Origin: Sphingobium sp.
GTDB lineage: Bacteria > Pseudomonadota > Alphaproteobacteria > Sphingomonadales > Sphingomonadaceae
Reading direction: 5' to 3'
Assembly (NCBI GenBank): GCA_035196065.1
Contig: CP136575.1
Location: 143,501 to 207,500, forward strand
DNA length: 64,000 nucleotides
The notes under the pieces were generated by a model that worked only from the letters and a program-made list of their open reading frames with translations, ran no database searches and was not told where the DNA came from. Every line of letters starts with the position of its first letter. Position 1 is the stretch's first letter. Position numbers and translations under genes: made by a program. This document shows positions 47,650 through 57,443 of this stretch, one piece after another.

Positions 47650-48030
47650 TTAAATGGTTTCATTCGGCACACGACGGTCGAAATACAGCCGCCCAAGCGG
47701 ATCATAGCGCAGGTTCGCCGTTGCTGCGCCTGTCCGGCTCACCAGCCTGTTTTCCACGTCATAGACAAAGCTGCTCGCTCCATCGCTTGTGAGATTGCCA
47801 TTGGCATCATAACCGAACGTCGCAGGACCTGCACTGATATATTGATTGCGCCCGTTCACCGCATAGTTGCGGTTTACATTGACATCGCCCGTGTAGACAT
47901 AAGCATCGTTGCTCGTGCTGCGCTGCGTCACTTGGCTGGCGGGGTTGTATCCATAGCCATAGTTCAAGCCGAGCGATGTGTGCGCCAGCGCATTGAGGCG
48001 GCCGGCAGGGTTGTACTGGCCGAGGCTATG
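47650..48030 (-). pseudogene. orphan RHS core fragment
   Basis: On the minus strand, a piece of about 110 residues nearly identical to part of the RHS gene at 48,677-51,286 ([20 protein letters not shown], then the [14 protein letters not shown] and [13 protein letters not shown] regions). It ends abruptly after [12 protein letters not shown], well before the tip boundary, and has no native start. It lies immediately beyond the end of the T4SS operon. Confidence 0.85.
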
Positions 48031-48134
48031 GGAAAGGATAAGAGAGCGGTTGTGCGGGGGGGGCAAGTGTTGATAATTTAGGGGACATCGCACATGTAAT
48101 CGTAGTTTTAATTGAATTCAAGTGCATTCCTAAA

Positions 48135-48674
48135 CTAATCATTCAGTTTCCGATTATTTGCTCGATTACTTTTTGATTGAAAAAACCTATATCGATCCTT
48201 AGCATCAAATTTTCCAAATTCTAATTCTGAAATTTTGGCATCGAATAGGTAAAATATATCAGATATTTCATACACGCTTTGTCTATTTTCTAAGGAGTAT
48301 ATTTTTTTTAAATTTCCTGAAAAAAGATATATCGATTTTTTATCAGATATAATATCTGATTTTATGTTAGACGATATAGGCTTTTTGATAAAAGAATTTA
48401 GCTTTGCTAGGCCATTGTCTCCAGAAACTTTAAGAGAGGGCGATCCACCTATCGTAAAATCAACTCCTTTCTTTTCAACTTTACAAAATGGAGAAATAAA
48501 AAAGGGACTATATGATTCATCTAATTCTGATAGAACAATAAAAGCCGAAATTCTTCCTTCTTTATTTTTCCAGCATTTATCAATATTCAAATATTGTTCT
48601 TCAGTTACGATTTTTGGGTAAGCATCACTACGAACGCAGCTAGACAGAAGAAAAACAAAAGCGAGAAACCTCAT
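48135..48674 (-). CDS. immunity-like lipoprotein for the split RHS toxin
   Basis: 179 residues, signal peptide MRFLAFVFLLSSC with an LSSC lipobox (Cys13). The mature part is Ser/Lys/Ile-rich and very A/T-rich in coding sequence, with two further cysteines. It starts 2 bp after the stop of the RHS C-half gene, the same position as the other immunity-like genes. A periplasmic inhibitor of the zinc-peptidase tip is inferred. Confidence 0.7.
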   Translation of the reverse strand: MRFLAFVFLLSSCVRSDAYPKIVTEEQYLNIDKCWKNKEGRISAFIVLSELDESYSPFFISPFCKVEKKGVDFTIGGSPSLKVSGDNGLAKLNSFIKKPISSNIKSDIISDKKSIYLFSGNLKKIYSLENRQSVYEISDIFYLFDAKISELEFGKFDAKDRYRFFQSKSNRANNRKLND

Positions 48675-48676
48675 TG

Positions 48677-51286
48677 CTAAAATTCCTTGTCTAATTCTTG
48701 TTTCATCGATAAATTAACAAGTCTATTGCATATTTCTCCGCCAATCGGACAATATGCTCTCAATCTATTATTAATGTATTTCTCCGAATTATAATTATTC
48801 GTGTACCCAAGAGAAACATCAACTAAGTACTGAATAGCAATTGGTCTAACCTCTGCCGGAACGTCACCTAATTCTTCATGCCTTTGCCGATAGTGCTGAA
48901 CTTCATGTGCTAAAACTCCTCCTACCGATACTTTAGTCAATTTTATATCAGCAACGTCTAGAGTTATTGTGCTGTTGCTTGGATCGAACTTCCCCCTCGC
49001 ATGCCCATCAACTTTTCCGACTTCGATAGTTGGGCCCTTTCCATCATTCTCCTTCCCAAGAGATGATAGAGTTTTTCCCAGCGCTCGACCGGCCGCAGGC
49101 GCAATGAGTGATCCTGTTTTTGGCGACAAATAGCGATCCTTCGCTTGTTTTATCTCTTTGATTGCCCCTCGTGCGGCATCACATGCTTCCTTAGATTTAC
49201 ATGTATATTGCCCACTGGGATCAACTTTATTGACCGGATCATTCCCCACATAGGCGTAAAGATTGATCTGATCCTTATACCCGATCGGATCGGTCTGCAT
49301 GAACCTGCCGAGCGTAGGTGAGTAGATGCGGGCCTTGTAATAGTACATGCCAAGCTCTGGGACCCACGCCTGGCCCGTGTAACTGAACCTGCCGCCCTGG
49401 GCGATGCTCGCATTGGTGCTGCCTGGTATGCCCCAGTCGTCATAGCTGTTTTTCGAGAGCAAATTGCCGTTCCAGTCAGTTAAGGCAACGACACTGCCCT
49501 GATGGTTGGTCTTGACGAGCCGCGCCGCGCTATCGGCCACGCCGCTGCCTTCGAACACCGCCATCGGATCGTCGACGCCGCTGCCATGGACATAGCGGCG
49601 CAGCATCGTGCCAGCGCCGTTATATTCAGCAACCAGCTCATCGCCATCATAGAGGAACCGCGTAATCCCTGCAGCGCCGCCCGATGTCTCATACAGCCGC
49701 CCAAGCGGATCATAGCGCAGGTTCGCCGTCGCTGGGCCCGTCCTGCTCACCAGCCTGTTCTCCACATCATAGACAAAGCTGTTCGCTCCATCGCTCGTCA
49801 GATTGCCATTGGCATCATAACCGAACGTCGCAGGACCTGCACTGGTATATTGATTGAGCCCGTTCACCGCATAATTGCGATTCACATTCACATCGCCCGT
49901 GTAGACATAAGCATCGTTGCTCGTGCTGCGCTGCGTCACTTGGCTGGCGGGGTTGTAGGCATCGAGGCCATAGGTCACGTCGTTCACCGTGCCGGTCATG
50001 TCCTGCGCTATGCTCGTCAGCCGTCCCGCATTGTCATACCCGTAATTGGTGTAGCTGCCGCTCGCCACCTGCAAGCGGCCACCGCGATTGTTGTAAGTGA
50101 ACCCCGCTATGCCATTGTCGGCATTGCGCTGCATCAAAGTCATCCGGTTGAGCCCGTCATAGGCAAACTGGAAGTAATTGCTGTCAGGGTAGGTGACACG
50201 GGTGCGGTTGCCGTTCTTGTCGCGAGCGTAGCTCAAGGTTCGAGTTGCACCGTCCATCACCAAGCTGGTGCTGGTCAGACGCCCAAAGCCGTCATAGCTT
50301 GATCCAACACCTTCGCCCGAGGCACTGTCGAACCGGGCGTAAAGCTGAAGCCCTCGATTGTCATAGCCATAATAGACATCTCGCGTATGTGTCGCTGCAA
50401 GCCCTGCGCGTTCGGGCACGATCTTTACCGTCATCCGGTTCAGATTGTCATATTGGTAGGTAAGCACGCTGCCGTCGCGCTTGCGCAAGGATGTGCGGTT
50501 GCCATTGGCATCGTAGCCATATTCTTCATAGTCAGCGGTGTTGACCTGTCCCGCCGTAGTTTTCGACGGGAAGGTCCAGCGGGCCTGCCGATCATGTCCG
50601 TCATAGCTCATGCTGGCCAGATTGCCGTTGGCATCCTTCACCGTCGCCTGCTTGCCATTCAACGTGTAGGTGTAGGTCACATAATCCTGCGCGCGGGGCG
50701 TGCCTACGGCCCTCTTGATCACCAGCAATTGACCAGCGACGTCGTAGATATTCTGCGTAATGCGGTCGTTGCCAAAACTTCCAGCAGTACCAAGCGTACA
50801 GGCATTGCTGCCCAGCGCGGGAATGGCCGACAGGTTCATCCGCGTTGCCGTGCAATCGAGCCGCCCTCTTGCATCATAGCTGATCTGCTGTGCCGAGACG
50901 ATGGCGCCGGTCGCATCCTTGCCGAGCGTCTGGATCTTTCGGTCCAAAACATCATAGGCAGTCTCGACGCTCGACAGCACCGTAAAGCCCGACCAGTTGG
51001 CCGGCGCTATCGATTCGGATTGCCAACTCGCAAGCTCGCCGGTCTCGACTTTCGTCATTCGGCCCGACGCATCATAGGTGGTGCGCGTGGCGGCATATTT
51101 AAGCGGACCTGCGCCATCCGGATCGGGCGCGATCGTGCCGGTAGGGCGATTAGCCGCGTCATAACGCATTGCCGACATATAGGGCGCTGGCGAGGCTTGT
51201 GCATATGCGAGCGACGGGACAATAAGCCCTGTTGCGACGGCGATCGCGCCTGCAGACAAGCGAAGTCGAGCAAAAGTGCGGCTCAT
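48677..51286 (-). CDS. RHS C-terminal half with own signal peptide and zinc-peptidase tip
   Basis: 869 residues. It starts with a clear Sec signal peptide ([23 protein letters not shown]) and goes straight into the middle of an RHS shell: [21 protein letters not shown] corresponds to the DPDGAG region of the single-chain RHS proteins. YD repeats run to [21 protein letters not shown]...DPSGQ. The 176-residue tip holds [14 protein letters not shown] (HExxH at 794-798), with E812 a possible third ligand, so a zinc peptidase is likely. It overlaps the N-half gene by 4 bp. Together the two halves equal one normal RHS protein. Confidence 0.9.
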   Translation of the reverse strand: MSRTFARLRLSAGAIAVATGLIVPSLAYAQASPAPYMSAMRYDAANRPTGTIAPDPDGAGPLKYAATRTTYDASGRMTKVETGELASWQSESIAPANWSGFTVLSSVETAYDVLDRKIQTLGKDATGAIVSAQQISYDARGRLDCTATRMNLSAIPALGSNACTLGTAGSFGNDRITQNIYDVAGQLLVIKRAVGTPRAQDYVTYTYTLNGKQATVKDANGNLASMSYDGHDRQARWTFPSKTTAGQVNTADYEEYGYDANGNRTSLRKRDGSVLTYQYDNLNRMTVKIVPERAGLAATHTRDVYYGYDNRGLQLYARFDSASGEGVGSSYDGFGRLTSTSLVMDGATRTLSYARDKNGNRTRVTYPDSNYFQFAYDGLNRMTLMQRNADNGIAGFTYNNRGGRLQVASGSYTNYGYDNAGRLTSIAQDMTGTVNDVTYGLDAYNPASQVTQRSTSNDAYVYTGDVNVNRNYAVNGLNQYTSAGPATFGYDANGNLTSDGANSFVYDVENRLVSRTGPATANLRYDPLGRLYETSGGAAGITRFLYDGDELVAEYNGAGTMLRRYVHGSGVDDPMAVFEGSGVADSAARLVKTNHQGSVVALTDWNGNLLSKNSYDDWGIPGSTNASIAQGGRFSYTGQAWVPELGMYYYKARIYSPTLGRFMQTDPIGYKDQINLYAYVGNDPVNKVDPSGQYTCKSKEACDAARGAIKEIKQAKDRYLSPKTGSLIAPAAGRALGKTLSSLGKENDGKGPTIEVGKVDGHARGKFDPSNSTITLDVADIKLTKVSVGGVLAHEVQHYRQRHEELGDVPAEVRPIAIQYLVDVSLGYTNNYNSEKYINNRLRAYCPIGGEICNRLVNLSMKQELDKEF

Positions 51287-53091
51287 GGGCAGGTGCTCCC
51301 CGTGCCCAGAGGCTGAGTCTCGGATATCTTGTTCCCCCGCGCATCATAAGTAAAACAAGTGCGAAGGGTCTCCAAAACACCCGATGAATTTGTGGCGGTT
51401 ACCGCGATACCGCGCAGCAAAAGATAATTGGGTCCGCTATCGGGGCCATAATCATAGTCGGTCACAACCTCATCATTGGCACCGCCTGCACAGCTGTTTC
51501 CCGACGCTGCGCTCGTTTTACAAAATCGTTCGCGTGACTTAAGCCAAATGCCGGTCGGCGAGCGCACGAAAGTGCCACTACCATTATTGTACCAGGCAAA
51601 GCGTTGAACATATTCAATCCGCTTTTGCGGACGGTTGCCATTCGGTTGGGTTGGGCTGGTTACCTTTGCCAACGCACCAAAGCTGGTCCATTCATAGTCG
51701 GTGATATTACCCTTGCCGTCCTTCACCGTCAGCGGGCGATAGCAATAGGCATAGGCATTGTCTGGACATAACGGGTCCGTCGGGAAGGTCGCTTCCTCTA
51801 TTATGTCTACAAGACCGCTGCCAATTTTAGCCTTGGCCGTCTTCTTTGTGATATTGCCCATAAGGTCATAGGTGAGCTCGACCGCATTGCCCTCGGGCAT
51901 TTGTACTCGCGTAATGCGACCAAAGCTATCGGTCGTATAGAATGTCGTGCGGTTGAGCGCGTCTTGCTCCTGCGTGATCCGAGCGTTTGATTTACGCCCC
52001 TCGGTTATCCAGACCTTGCGGAAGTAACTTGCTGGACCTGTGATCGTGACCGTGCGGTTTGCTACATAGGGATTGTTCGTTCCGCTATTGGTTGTAGCGT
52101 GCGAATAGGCATAGCTCCAACTCTGCGTTGCACCCTTCACAATGGAAGTGAGAAGCGGCCCCCGCTCGTCGCTAACCGTACTCGTCGCGACAATTTGATC
52201 TGCAGCATTGGTTGGCGGCCGATAGCCTCCATTGGCGACGCTGCCGTTCACGCCGAGACTGTTTTGGAAATTGCCGGTCCAAACAGCGCCTGCCATGTCG
52301 CTGGCACTGCCCGCCGGATAGGCCACACTGGCAATAGGCGCCCCGAACTCGCCCTCGCGGTAAATCGCGGCTACCGACGGGACGGCCCATGCTACATTAT
52401 AGGGATCATTGCTTGCATAGGTAATGCGCAGCTGAAATCCGCGGTTCGATTTGACTTTGATCGGACGAAGATTGCGCGTGTTGGCAGAAAAAGTGAAAAT
52501 ATCATATTCGAAGTCCAACACAACGCCATCGGGAGATGTGACTTGCGATGCCCAATAGGTGAAGACATTGCTTCCCTGTCCTGGCTGCGTCCCGCCGGTA
52601 ATCGACTGAGATGCTGTCTGATCGTACCGAAACTGTCGGCCGCTTCCGCCTTCCGTATATGTAAACAACCCCGGAGCACCAATCGTTAGTCCAGGGCCAC
52701 CAGCGAGAGCACCATGCCGTCCCGATTTTGAAACACACAACGCATTGGGGCATTCAAACCGCTCCGACGTGCCAGCGCCTACCCTAAGATCAGCATTTAT
52801 CTGCGGATCACCATTAGCGTCGATAAATCTTGTTCCGCTGATGTAGTTTACAATATCTTGAATACGGGTGATCGACAATTCCGGCGCAACAGCCACAGAT
52901 AATGGCGGCACCGGAAAGGTCATTTTACCTGACAACAGGTCTACGCCATTTATATCTGCCACAACATTCATAGGCTCAAAACCGGCTGGACGTTCTTGTG
53001 CCAATGCCGGCGCGGCTAAAACAAAAGTCAGCCCGATTGCGCTGATAACATATTTAGACTGCAATGCCCTATTTTGGCTTATCCCACTCAT
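51283..53091 (-). CDS. RHS N-terminal half, secreted
   Basis: 602 residues with the chosen start. Signal peptide ([21 protein letters not shown]), then an RHS N-terminal domain ([20 protein letters not shown]) and early YD repeats ([33 protein letters not shown]), ending [19 protein letters not shown]. The single-chain RHS proteins continue into the next repeats at exactly this point. Alternative starts at 53,103 and 53,154 are in frame; ATG at 53,091 gives the most regular signal peptide and has a G-rich site upstream. The stop overlaps the C-half start as ATGA. Confidence 0.85.
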   Translation of the reverse strand: MSGISQNRALQSKYVISAIGLTFVLAAPALAQERPAGFEPMNVVADINGVDLLSGKMTFPVPPLSVAVAPELSITRIQDIVNYISGTRFIDANGDPQINADLRVGAGTSERFECPNALCVSKSGRHGALAGGPGLTIGAPGLFTYTEGGSGRQFRYDQTASQSITGGTQPGQGSNVFTYWASQVTSPDGVVLDFEYDIFTFSANTRNLRPIKVKSNRGFQLRITYASNDPYNVAWAVPSVAAIYREGEFGAPIASVAYPAGSASDMAGAVWTGNFQNSLGVNGSVANGGYRPPTNAADQIVATSTVSDERGPLLTSIVKGATQSWSYAYSHATTNSGTNNPYVANRTVTITGPASYFRKVWITEGRKSNARITQEQDALNRTTFYTTDSFGRITRVQMPEGNAVELTYDLMGNITKKTAKAKIGSGLVDIIEEATFPTDPLCPDNAYAYCYRPLTVKDGKGNITDYEWTSFGALAKVTSPTQPNGNRPQKRIEYVQRFAWYNNGSGTFVRSPTGIWLKSRERFCKTSAASGNSCAGGANDEVVTDYDYGPDSGPNYLLLRGIAVTATNSSGVLETLRTCFTYDARGNKISETQPLGTGSTCP

Positions 53092-53141
53092 TCCAGCCCC
53101 CATAACTGATATCGCCCGAGCTCGTTTCTTAAACCTCAGCT

Positions 53142-53711
53142 TCACTGCGAGCATTGTGCAAATGTTCCTGTGGTAATGATGGTCAAAGTCCCCGATGAGG
53201 CCGCTCCCAATGAGTCTTTGACCGAGTAACTTGCCTGCACCGTCTCGGCGAACGCTGCTCCCCACACTTGGATTGAACTGGCGGAAACCACCGTTGCCGA
53301 AGCAGTGCTCAATGGAGGCAGCGTCACAGACAACACAGTGAGCGGCAAATTGCCCTCAGGATCCGTGTCATTAGCGGTCACGTTGACAGTCGTTGTAGCG
53401 TTGCACATCACAGAAACAGCATCAGCATTAGCAATTGGCGGTTGATTGCCCGTTGGAGGCGGTGGAGGCGTTCCGCCACCCCCGCCGGCTACGCCGGTCG
53501 TTGTTTGGTTCGATCGATTACCTGCTGGATCATAAGCGGTCGTCGTCTGCGATCCCGCGGCAGGGCCGCCCGACTTGCTGCTCGATATTAACCGACCAAG
53601 CTCGTCGTAAGTATGCGTAACTGTTTCTGCTGCCTGTGCGGCTGGACTTGCCAGCAAATAGACAAAAGTTGCCAAGTTTGCAGATATACGTGCGGCCGCA
53701 TTGATGTTCAC
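53142..53711 (-). CDS. secreted YD-repeat leader protein with Ig-like domain
   Basis: 189 residues, GTG start. Signal peptide ending ASPAAQAAE, one YD-repeat pair (THTYDELGRLISSSKSGG, TTAYDPAGNRSNQTTTG), a glycine/proline linker, then a cadherin/Ig-like domain (PPIANADAVSVMCNATTTVN, TANDTDPEGNLPL). The first part aligns with the 77-residue leaders of the plus-strand RHS loci, whose SPNAPPP tail matches the start of this linker. It is the first gene of the minus-strand RHS operon. The Ig-like domain may mediate surface attachment. Confidence 0.82.
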   Translation of the reverse strand: MNINAAARISANLATFVYLLASPAAQAAETVTHTYDELGRLISSSKSGGPAAGSQTTTAYDPAGNRSNQTTTGVAGGGGGTPPPPPTGNQPPIANADAVSVMCNATTTVNVTANDTDPEGNLPLTVLSVTLPPLSTASATVVSASSIQVWGAAFAETVQASYSVKDSLGAASSGTLTIITTGTFAQCSQ

Positions 53712-53860
53712 AATTTTAAGCCCTCTTAAAATACATTTGAAATAAATAAATATTTAAAATGAATAATTTTAAATTGCTTTTAATTTTTAGAATTTACTCC
53801 TTATAAATATAAATAATATTTTTCACATAATCACAATCAAAAAAATTTTACGTCGAACCT
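53712..53860 (-). promoter_or_regulatory. A/T-rich upstream region of the minus-strand RHS operon
   Basis: Almost pure A/T sequence in front of the leader gene, with AGAGGG just before its GTG. No gene fits. It probably contains the operon promoter; A/T-rich tracts like this are also common targets of nucleoid-associated silencers. Confidence 0.45.
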
Positions 53861-54057
53861 TTTGCCGTTTCTTCAGAAAATTGATCTCTGGCATCGAAAT
53901 TATCGGAAAAAACGTAGCGCAAAGGAGAGACGATCCTGCGGGGAACAGTTTTTCCACCCACTGGATCAAGCCAAAAAGTCGCCCCGGTTGAAGACCAGCA
54001 GCGCCGGGTGGATATTTCAGAGCAGACTTTTTATCGCTGCAACAGCTATGTGGGGGT
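53861..54057 (+). pseudogene. IS3-type transposase OrfA remnant
   Basis: Scattered coding traces with the stretch VDISEQTFYRCNSYVG (54,009-54,056), which resembles the helix-turn-helix of IS3-family OrfA proteins. Frames are broken before and after. No inverted repeats were found, so only a relic remains. Confidence 0.5.
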
Positions 54058-54315
54058 TTGGCCGACGTTCAACTATTTGAGTTTAGGCAACTGGATGTCG
54101 GGCAGGGCGTATTCAAAAGCGTTGATGACATCGCGGCGAAGGAGAAAATCGACCGCTCCTATCTTAGCCGGCTTTTGCGGATGACCTTGCTAGCTCCTGA
54201 CATTGTGGAAATGTTGCTTGCTGGACGTCAACCGCGGGGCATCAACTTGCAGATGCTCAAGCGGCCTATCCCCGATTGCTGGCAGGAGCAGCGGGATTTG
54301 CTGTTGCAGCTGTAG
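54058..54315 (+). pseudogene. recombinase-associated HTH fragment
   Basis: An 85-residue frame: IAAKEKIDRSYLSRLLRMTL, then LLAPDIVEMLLAGRQPRGIN, LKRPIPDCWQEQRDLL. This matches the C-terminal DNA-binding region found in large serine recombinases and related mobile-element proteins of alphaproteobacteria. The N-terminal catalytic part is absent. Upstream sequence is an IS relic, so this is probably a truncated gene. Confidence 0.6.
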
Positions 54316-54322
54316 GCGCGTT

Positions 54323-56038
54323 TCAGCCCGGTGGCTCGGTGTTCTCTGGCTCCGGGACCGTAACCCCACGTTGTATCACGCGTCGCCGGTTTATGATGGA
54401 CTCTTGGCCTATCCGCCGCAAAGCTGATTCGGCATTTGTGGTGACAGTCGCCATTGGCTCAACAGCGTTGCTGATGTTTCGGAAAATCAAAGAACCCGCA
54501 ATCGCCCGCCGAAGTTCGGTGTCTCGCAGGCGTTTGAATATGTTGTAGAAGTCTTCAGACGAAAGGGTGGCAAGGAATGTGACATCATCGGGGCTCCACC
54601 CGTGCTTCTGCCCAATCTCCATTAGAACTTGCACAGGGTCGCGGCGCTCATTGTAGGTGGCGAGTTTGGCCGCGAACGCTTCGCGAACATCAGGATCCTT
54701 CACATCTCCGCCAAAAGCAGCCTGCGACAGATCCCAAAAATCCTGGTTTTCGTCCTGCCGCGCCTTCACATATCCAGTGACGAGTTCTCGGATGTCGCCA
54801 TCCCATCCGAGATCCTTAAGAAGACCAATCGTTGAGGAGAGGTTCATCGGGGAGATTGCCGATGGGGTCTTTCGAACTGCCTCGACCATCGCATTGGTAA
54901 CGTCATAAGCATTGTCGTCGAAGGACCCGTGATAAGCATCCCACGCCATCTGAAAGGACTGGTCTTGGTCGGCTGCTTCCAAGCGTTTCTGCAGTCCAAC
55001 TGCTTGTTCACGCAGAGTGTCTGGATTGAAGTGACCTTGATTCACGGCTCTTAGGATGACTGAGTCGAATTCGTCCATCATCGTAAATTCATAAGAGCTC
55101 AGTAGCGCTTGCCAGTGTGCGTGTTCAGGCGGACGATCTTCGTGACTTGCAAGCTTGTCGAAGGCAGCGTGGAAGTCGCTCATGCCTTCTATGAAGTCGA
55201 GCGTGGGCGCGTCGTGCGGCTGTAGCCTGGAGAAGCACAGGAGCGTGAGCGTATGAAGCCCTTGGTTAAATACCCTCTCGTCGAACCCTTTAAGTTCCTC
55301 GAGCAACCGACAGCCAAGTCGCTCGATCTTCTTGATGGTTCTGATATTGACGATACCCAAGGCCTCGCAGTTCGCGCGCAGCTTATCGCCGAACGGTGTG
55401 TTCGCATCTACGCCTATTGCTGCGGCTTCGGCCGGAGTGGGCTCAAACCGCAAGGTTACGTCAGCTATTTTTTCCAGGCTGGTTTTAAACTCTTCCCCGT
55501 CCTCACCTTCCATCCTCTCATCGTTGAGCAGCAGGATAATTTTACATCCTCTCTGCTCTTTAAGGTGCGAGATGAGACCAAGCACATCGCGGACGTCGAG
55601 GGACTTACTCCTTCGCTCCAAGTCGTCTATGCAAACAACCTGGTTTTTCACCCAGAAGAAGCCGACCTTTTCAAACATTGATAGGTATTTGTCGCCCCCC
55701 GGAAACAGCCTCCCGACGGTTCCAGCTTTGCGCCAGAGTCCGGGTGCCGAGCGCACCATGCCGTCGAGCGTTTCCAAGTCTGCCGGTCTACCGATGTCAG
55801 CTCTGCGGATGGTATTCTGAAAAACCGAAGCCTTGAGCTCATCAAGGTTACCGAGGCCAAATAGCGACACGTAAGCATAGTGTTCGGCTGAGAACTGGCC
55901 CTTTTCCGCAGCTCGTTTCAGGTAGCTATTCCAAGCATAAGTCTTGCCGACACCCCACTTGCCGGCAATGACCAAGACGCCTGCTTGCGAGTCTGCCAGA
56001 AAACGTTCGATCTCCAGTTGAACCACTTTGATGCTCAT
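54323..56038 (-). CDS. KAP-like P-loop NTPase
   Basis: 571 residues. Walker A AGKWGVGKT (25-33) and Walker B VVCIDDLER (134-142), with ILLLNDERM as a sensor-like segment near 170. The C-terminal 350 residues are helical with no recognised enzymatic motif. The layout resembles KAP or related P-loop NTPases, many of which occur in phage-defence or mobile-element loci. No partner gene is coupled to it, and there are no membrane helices. The stop lies near the stop of the opposing HTH fragment. A defence role is inferred from context only. Confidence 0.75.
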   Translation of the reverse strand: MSIKVVQLEIERFLADSQAGVLVIAGKWGVGKTYAWNSYLKRAAEKGQFSAEHYAYVSLFGLGNLDELKASVFQNTIRRADIGRPADLETLDGMVRSAPGLWRKAGTVGRLFPGGDKYLSMFEKVGFFWVKNQVVCIDDLERRSKSLDVRDVLGLISHLKEQRGCKIILLLNDERMEGEDGEEFKTSLEKIADVTLRFEPTPAEAAAIGVDANTPFGDKLRANCEALGIVNIRTIKKIERLGCRLLEELKGFDERVFNQGLHTLTLLCFSRLQPHDAPTLDFIEGMSDFHAAFDKLASHEDRPPEHAHWQALLSSYEFTMMDEFDSVILRAVNQGHFNPDTLREQAVGLQKRLEAADQDQSFQMAWDAYHGSFDDNAYDVTNAMVEAVRKTPSAISPMNLSSTIGLLKDLGWDGDIRELVTGYVKARQDENQDFWDLSQAAFGGDVKDPDVREAFAAKLATYNERRDPVQVLMEIGQKHGWSPDDVTFLATLSSEDFYNIFKRLRDTELRRAIAGSLIFRNISNAVEPMATVTTNAESALRRIGQESIINRRRVIQRGVTVPEPENTEPPG

Positions 56039-56144
56039 TGATCGAGAATGATCCAGTCTTTCGTGCCATGCAAGCGGCAGCTGTCAGATAAGTTTGCTCT
56101 GCCACCTGAATTTTGGATCATTTGCAGTTAGAGTTTATGGCCTT

Positions 56145-56243
56145 ATGCATCCTTGGCTGGACGAGGAGTTATGGAACAAACTCATAGATCAGCCTTGGCG
56201 CATTACGACCATCGGTCATCGTAAATGGGCCAGTGAGTTGTGA
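56145..56243 (+). pseudogene. transposase C-terminal remnant
   Basis: 33 codons reading MHPWLDEELWNKLIDQPWRI and ending TTIGHRKWASEL plus stop. This resembles the C-terminal end of transposases found in sphingomonad IS elements (PWRITSIG...WA). No upstream part is present. The rest of the gap at 56,039-56,270 shows nothing else. Confidence 0.45.
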
Positions 56244-56270
56244 TCAATGCAGGTTGGTATAACACATAAG

Positions 56271-57443
56271 TCAGCCAGTGCCGATCGGATGCCTCTGGTC
56301 ATATGAGAGCTGCTCAACCTTGCAGCTGAGCTCCTTAACCGCCTCAATCAACAATGCAGCAAGGTTGCCGTAGGCAACGGACATGAGCCCATCTCCATGG
56401 GTCATGACCACCTCCGGCACGATGGGAGCCAATTCCTGGGCAATTAAGCCAATGCCGCGATTGCCCGTGTCAAGACGAGTGAAGGTCACCCCACGAAGCT
56501 TGCGGACGCGATCTAAGGCCTCAGAAACCGTCTCCACGTCGGTCTTAAGCCTAGCATCGGAAAACGCCGTCACATCGCCAGTTGCGGTGATTGTCCCCGA
56601 CACTGAGATGCTGCCAGTGAAGCTTTCGCCTGCCTTGTTGGCCGGCGTAAAGCCCAGTGCGCCGGTCACTTCGCCCGACGTCATCGAAGAACCCGCTGTC
56701 ACCCGCCCTTTGGCGTCTACGGTGACCTTGAGGTAGGTCCCTGCAGTCACGCCGCTGTTAGCGAGCGAGGAGGCGAACGAAAGATTGCCAGAGCCATCGA
56801 AGCTGCCGCTCGTCCCGGTCACATCGCCGGTCAGCGAAATGGTGCGCCCGGTGGCCCACCTAGTCGCTGTCGCGGCATTGCCGGCGCAGGATCCTGAGGA
56901 ACCGGTGATCGAGATCCCCCAGGTGCCAGACGCATTGGATCCGTCAGCATAGCCAAGTGTCTTTACCGTCCAGGACGTCGCACCAGCGGCAGCATATTTG
57001 TGCAGAATCGTCTGGGAGCTCTTTCCGAAGTAGAGAGCATTGTACCCGCCGCCCGTGCCATCAATGTACGTCGATAGATCGATCACATCAGCGTAGGGCG
57101 CGGCGCTGTCGTCGTTGAGCGACGAAAACCTAAATCGGACCCCCGCACCGTATCCGAGACCCGTTAACGGGTTTGCAAGATTGCGGATGTCCGCAGCACT
57201 CACCGATGCCTGGGCGTTGGCGGCAAAATTGCTGCGCGAAGGCGGAGTGAAGCCGAGCGCGGTCGTGACCATGCCAGATGTCAGATTGCCAAAGCCCACC
57301 TGCACGACGGTTCCAGCTGCTGTCTTCGAATAGAGCTTCTGGTCGACGAGATTGACGGCGAGTTCGCCCGCCTGCAGCGATCCCGCTACCGGCACGCTCG
57401 AAGCGGTCGAAGACCTCTTGAGCAGGATAGTGCTCGGCATCAA
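56271..57443 (-). CDS. tail-fibre/tip protein with S74 chaperone domain
   Basis: 390 residues. Low-complexity Gly/Ser/Thr-rich fibre repeats ([16 protein letters not shown], [20 protein letters not shown]) are followed at about 300-385 by a peptidase S74 intramolecular chaperone domain: [20 protein letters not shown] and [16 protein letters not shown]. Such domains trimerise phage fibres and then cleave themselves off. It overlaps the preceding fibre gene by 4 bp. Host-receptor binding is likely. Confidence 0.88.
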   Translation of the reverse strand: MMPSTILLKRSSTASSVPVAGSLQAGELAVNLVDQKLYSKTAAGTVVQVGFGNLTSGMVTTALGFTPPSRSNFAANAQASVSAADIRNLANPLTGLGYGAGVRFRFSSLNDDSAAPYADVIDLSTYIDGTGGGYNALYFGKSSQTILHKYAAAGATSWTVKTLGYADGSNASGTWGISITGSSGSCAGNAATATRWATGRTISLTGDVTGTSGSFDGSGNLSFASSLANSGVTAGTYLKVTVDAKGRVTAGSSMTSGEVTGALGFTPANKAGESFTGSISVSGTITATGDVTAFSDARLKTDVETVSEALDRVRKLRGVTFTRLDTGNRGIGLIAQELAPIVPEVVMTHGDGLMSVAYGNLAALLIEAVKELSCKVEQLSYDQRHPIGTG

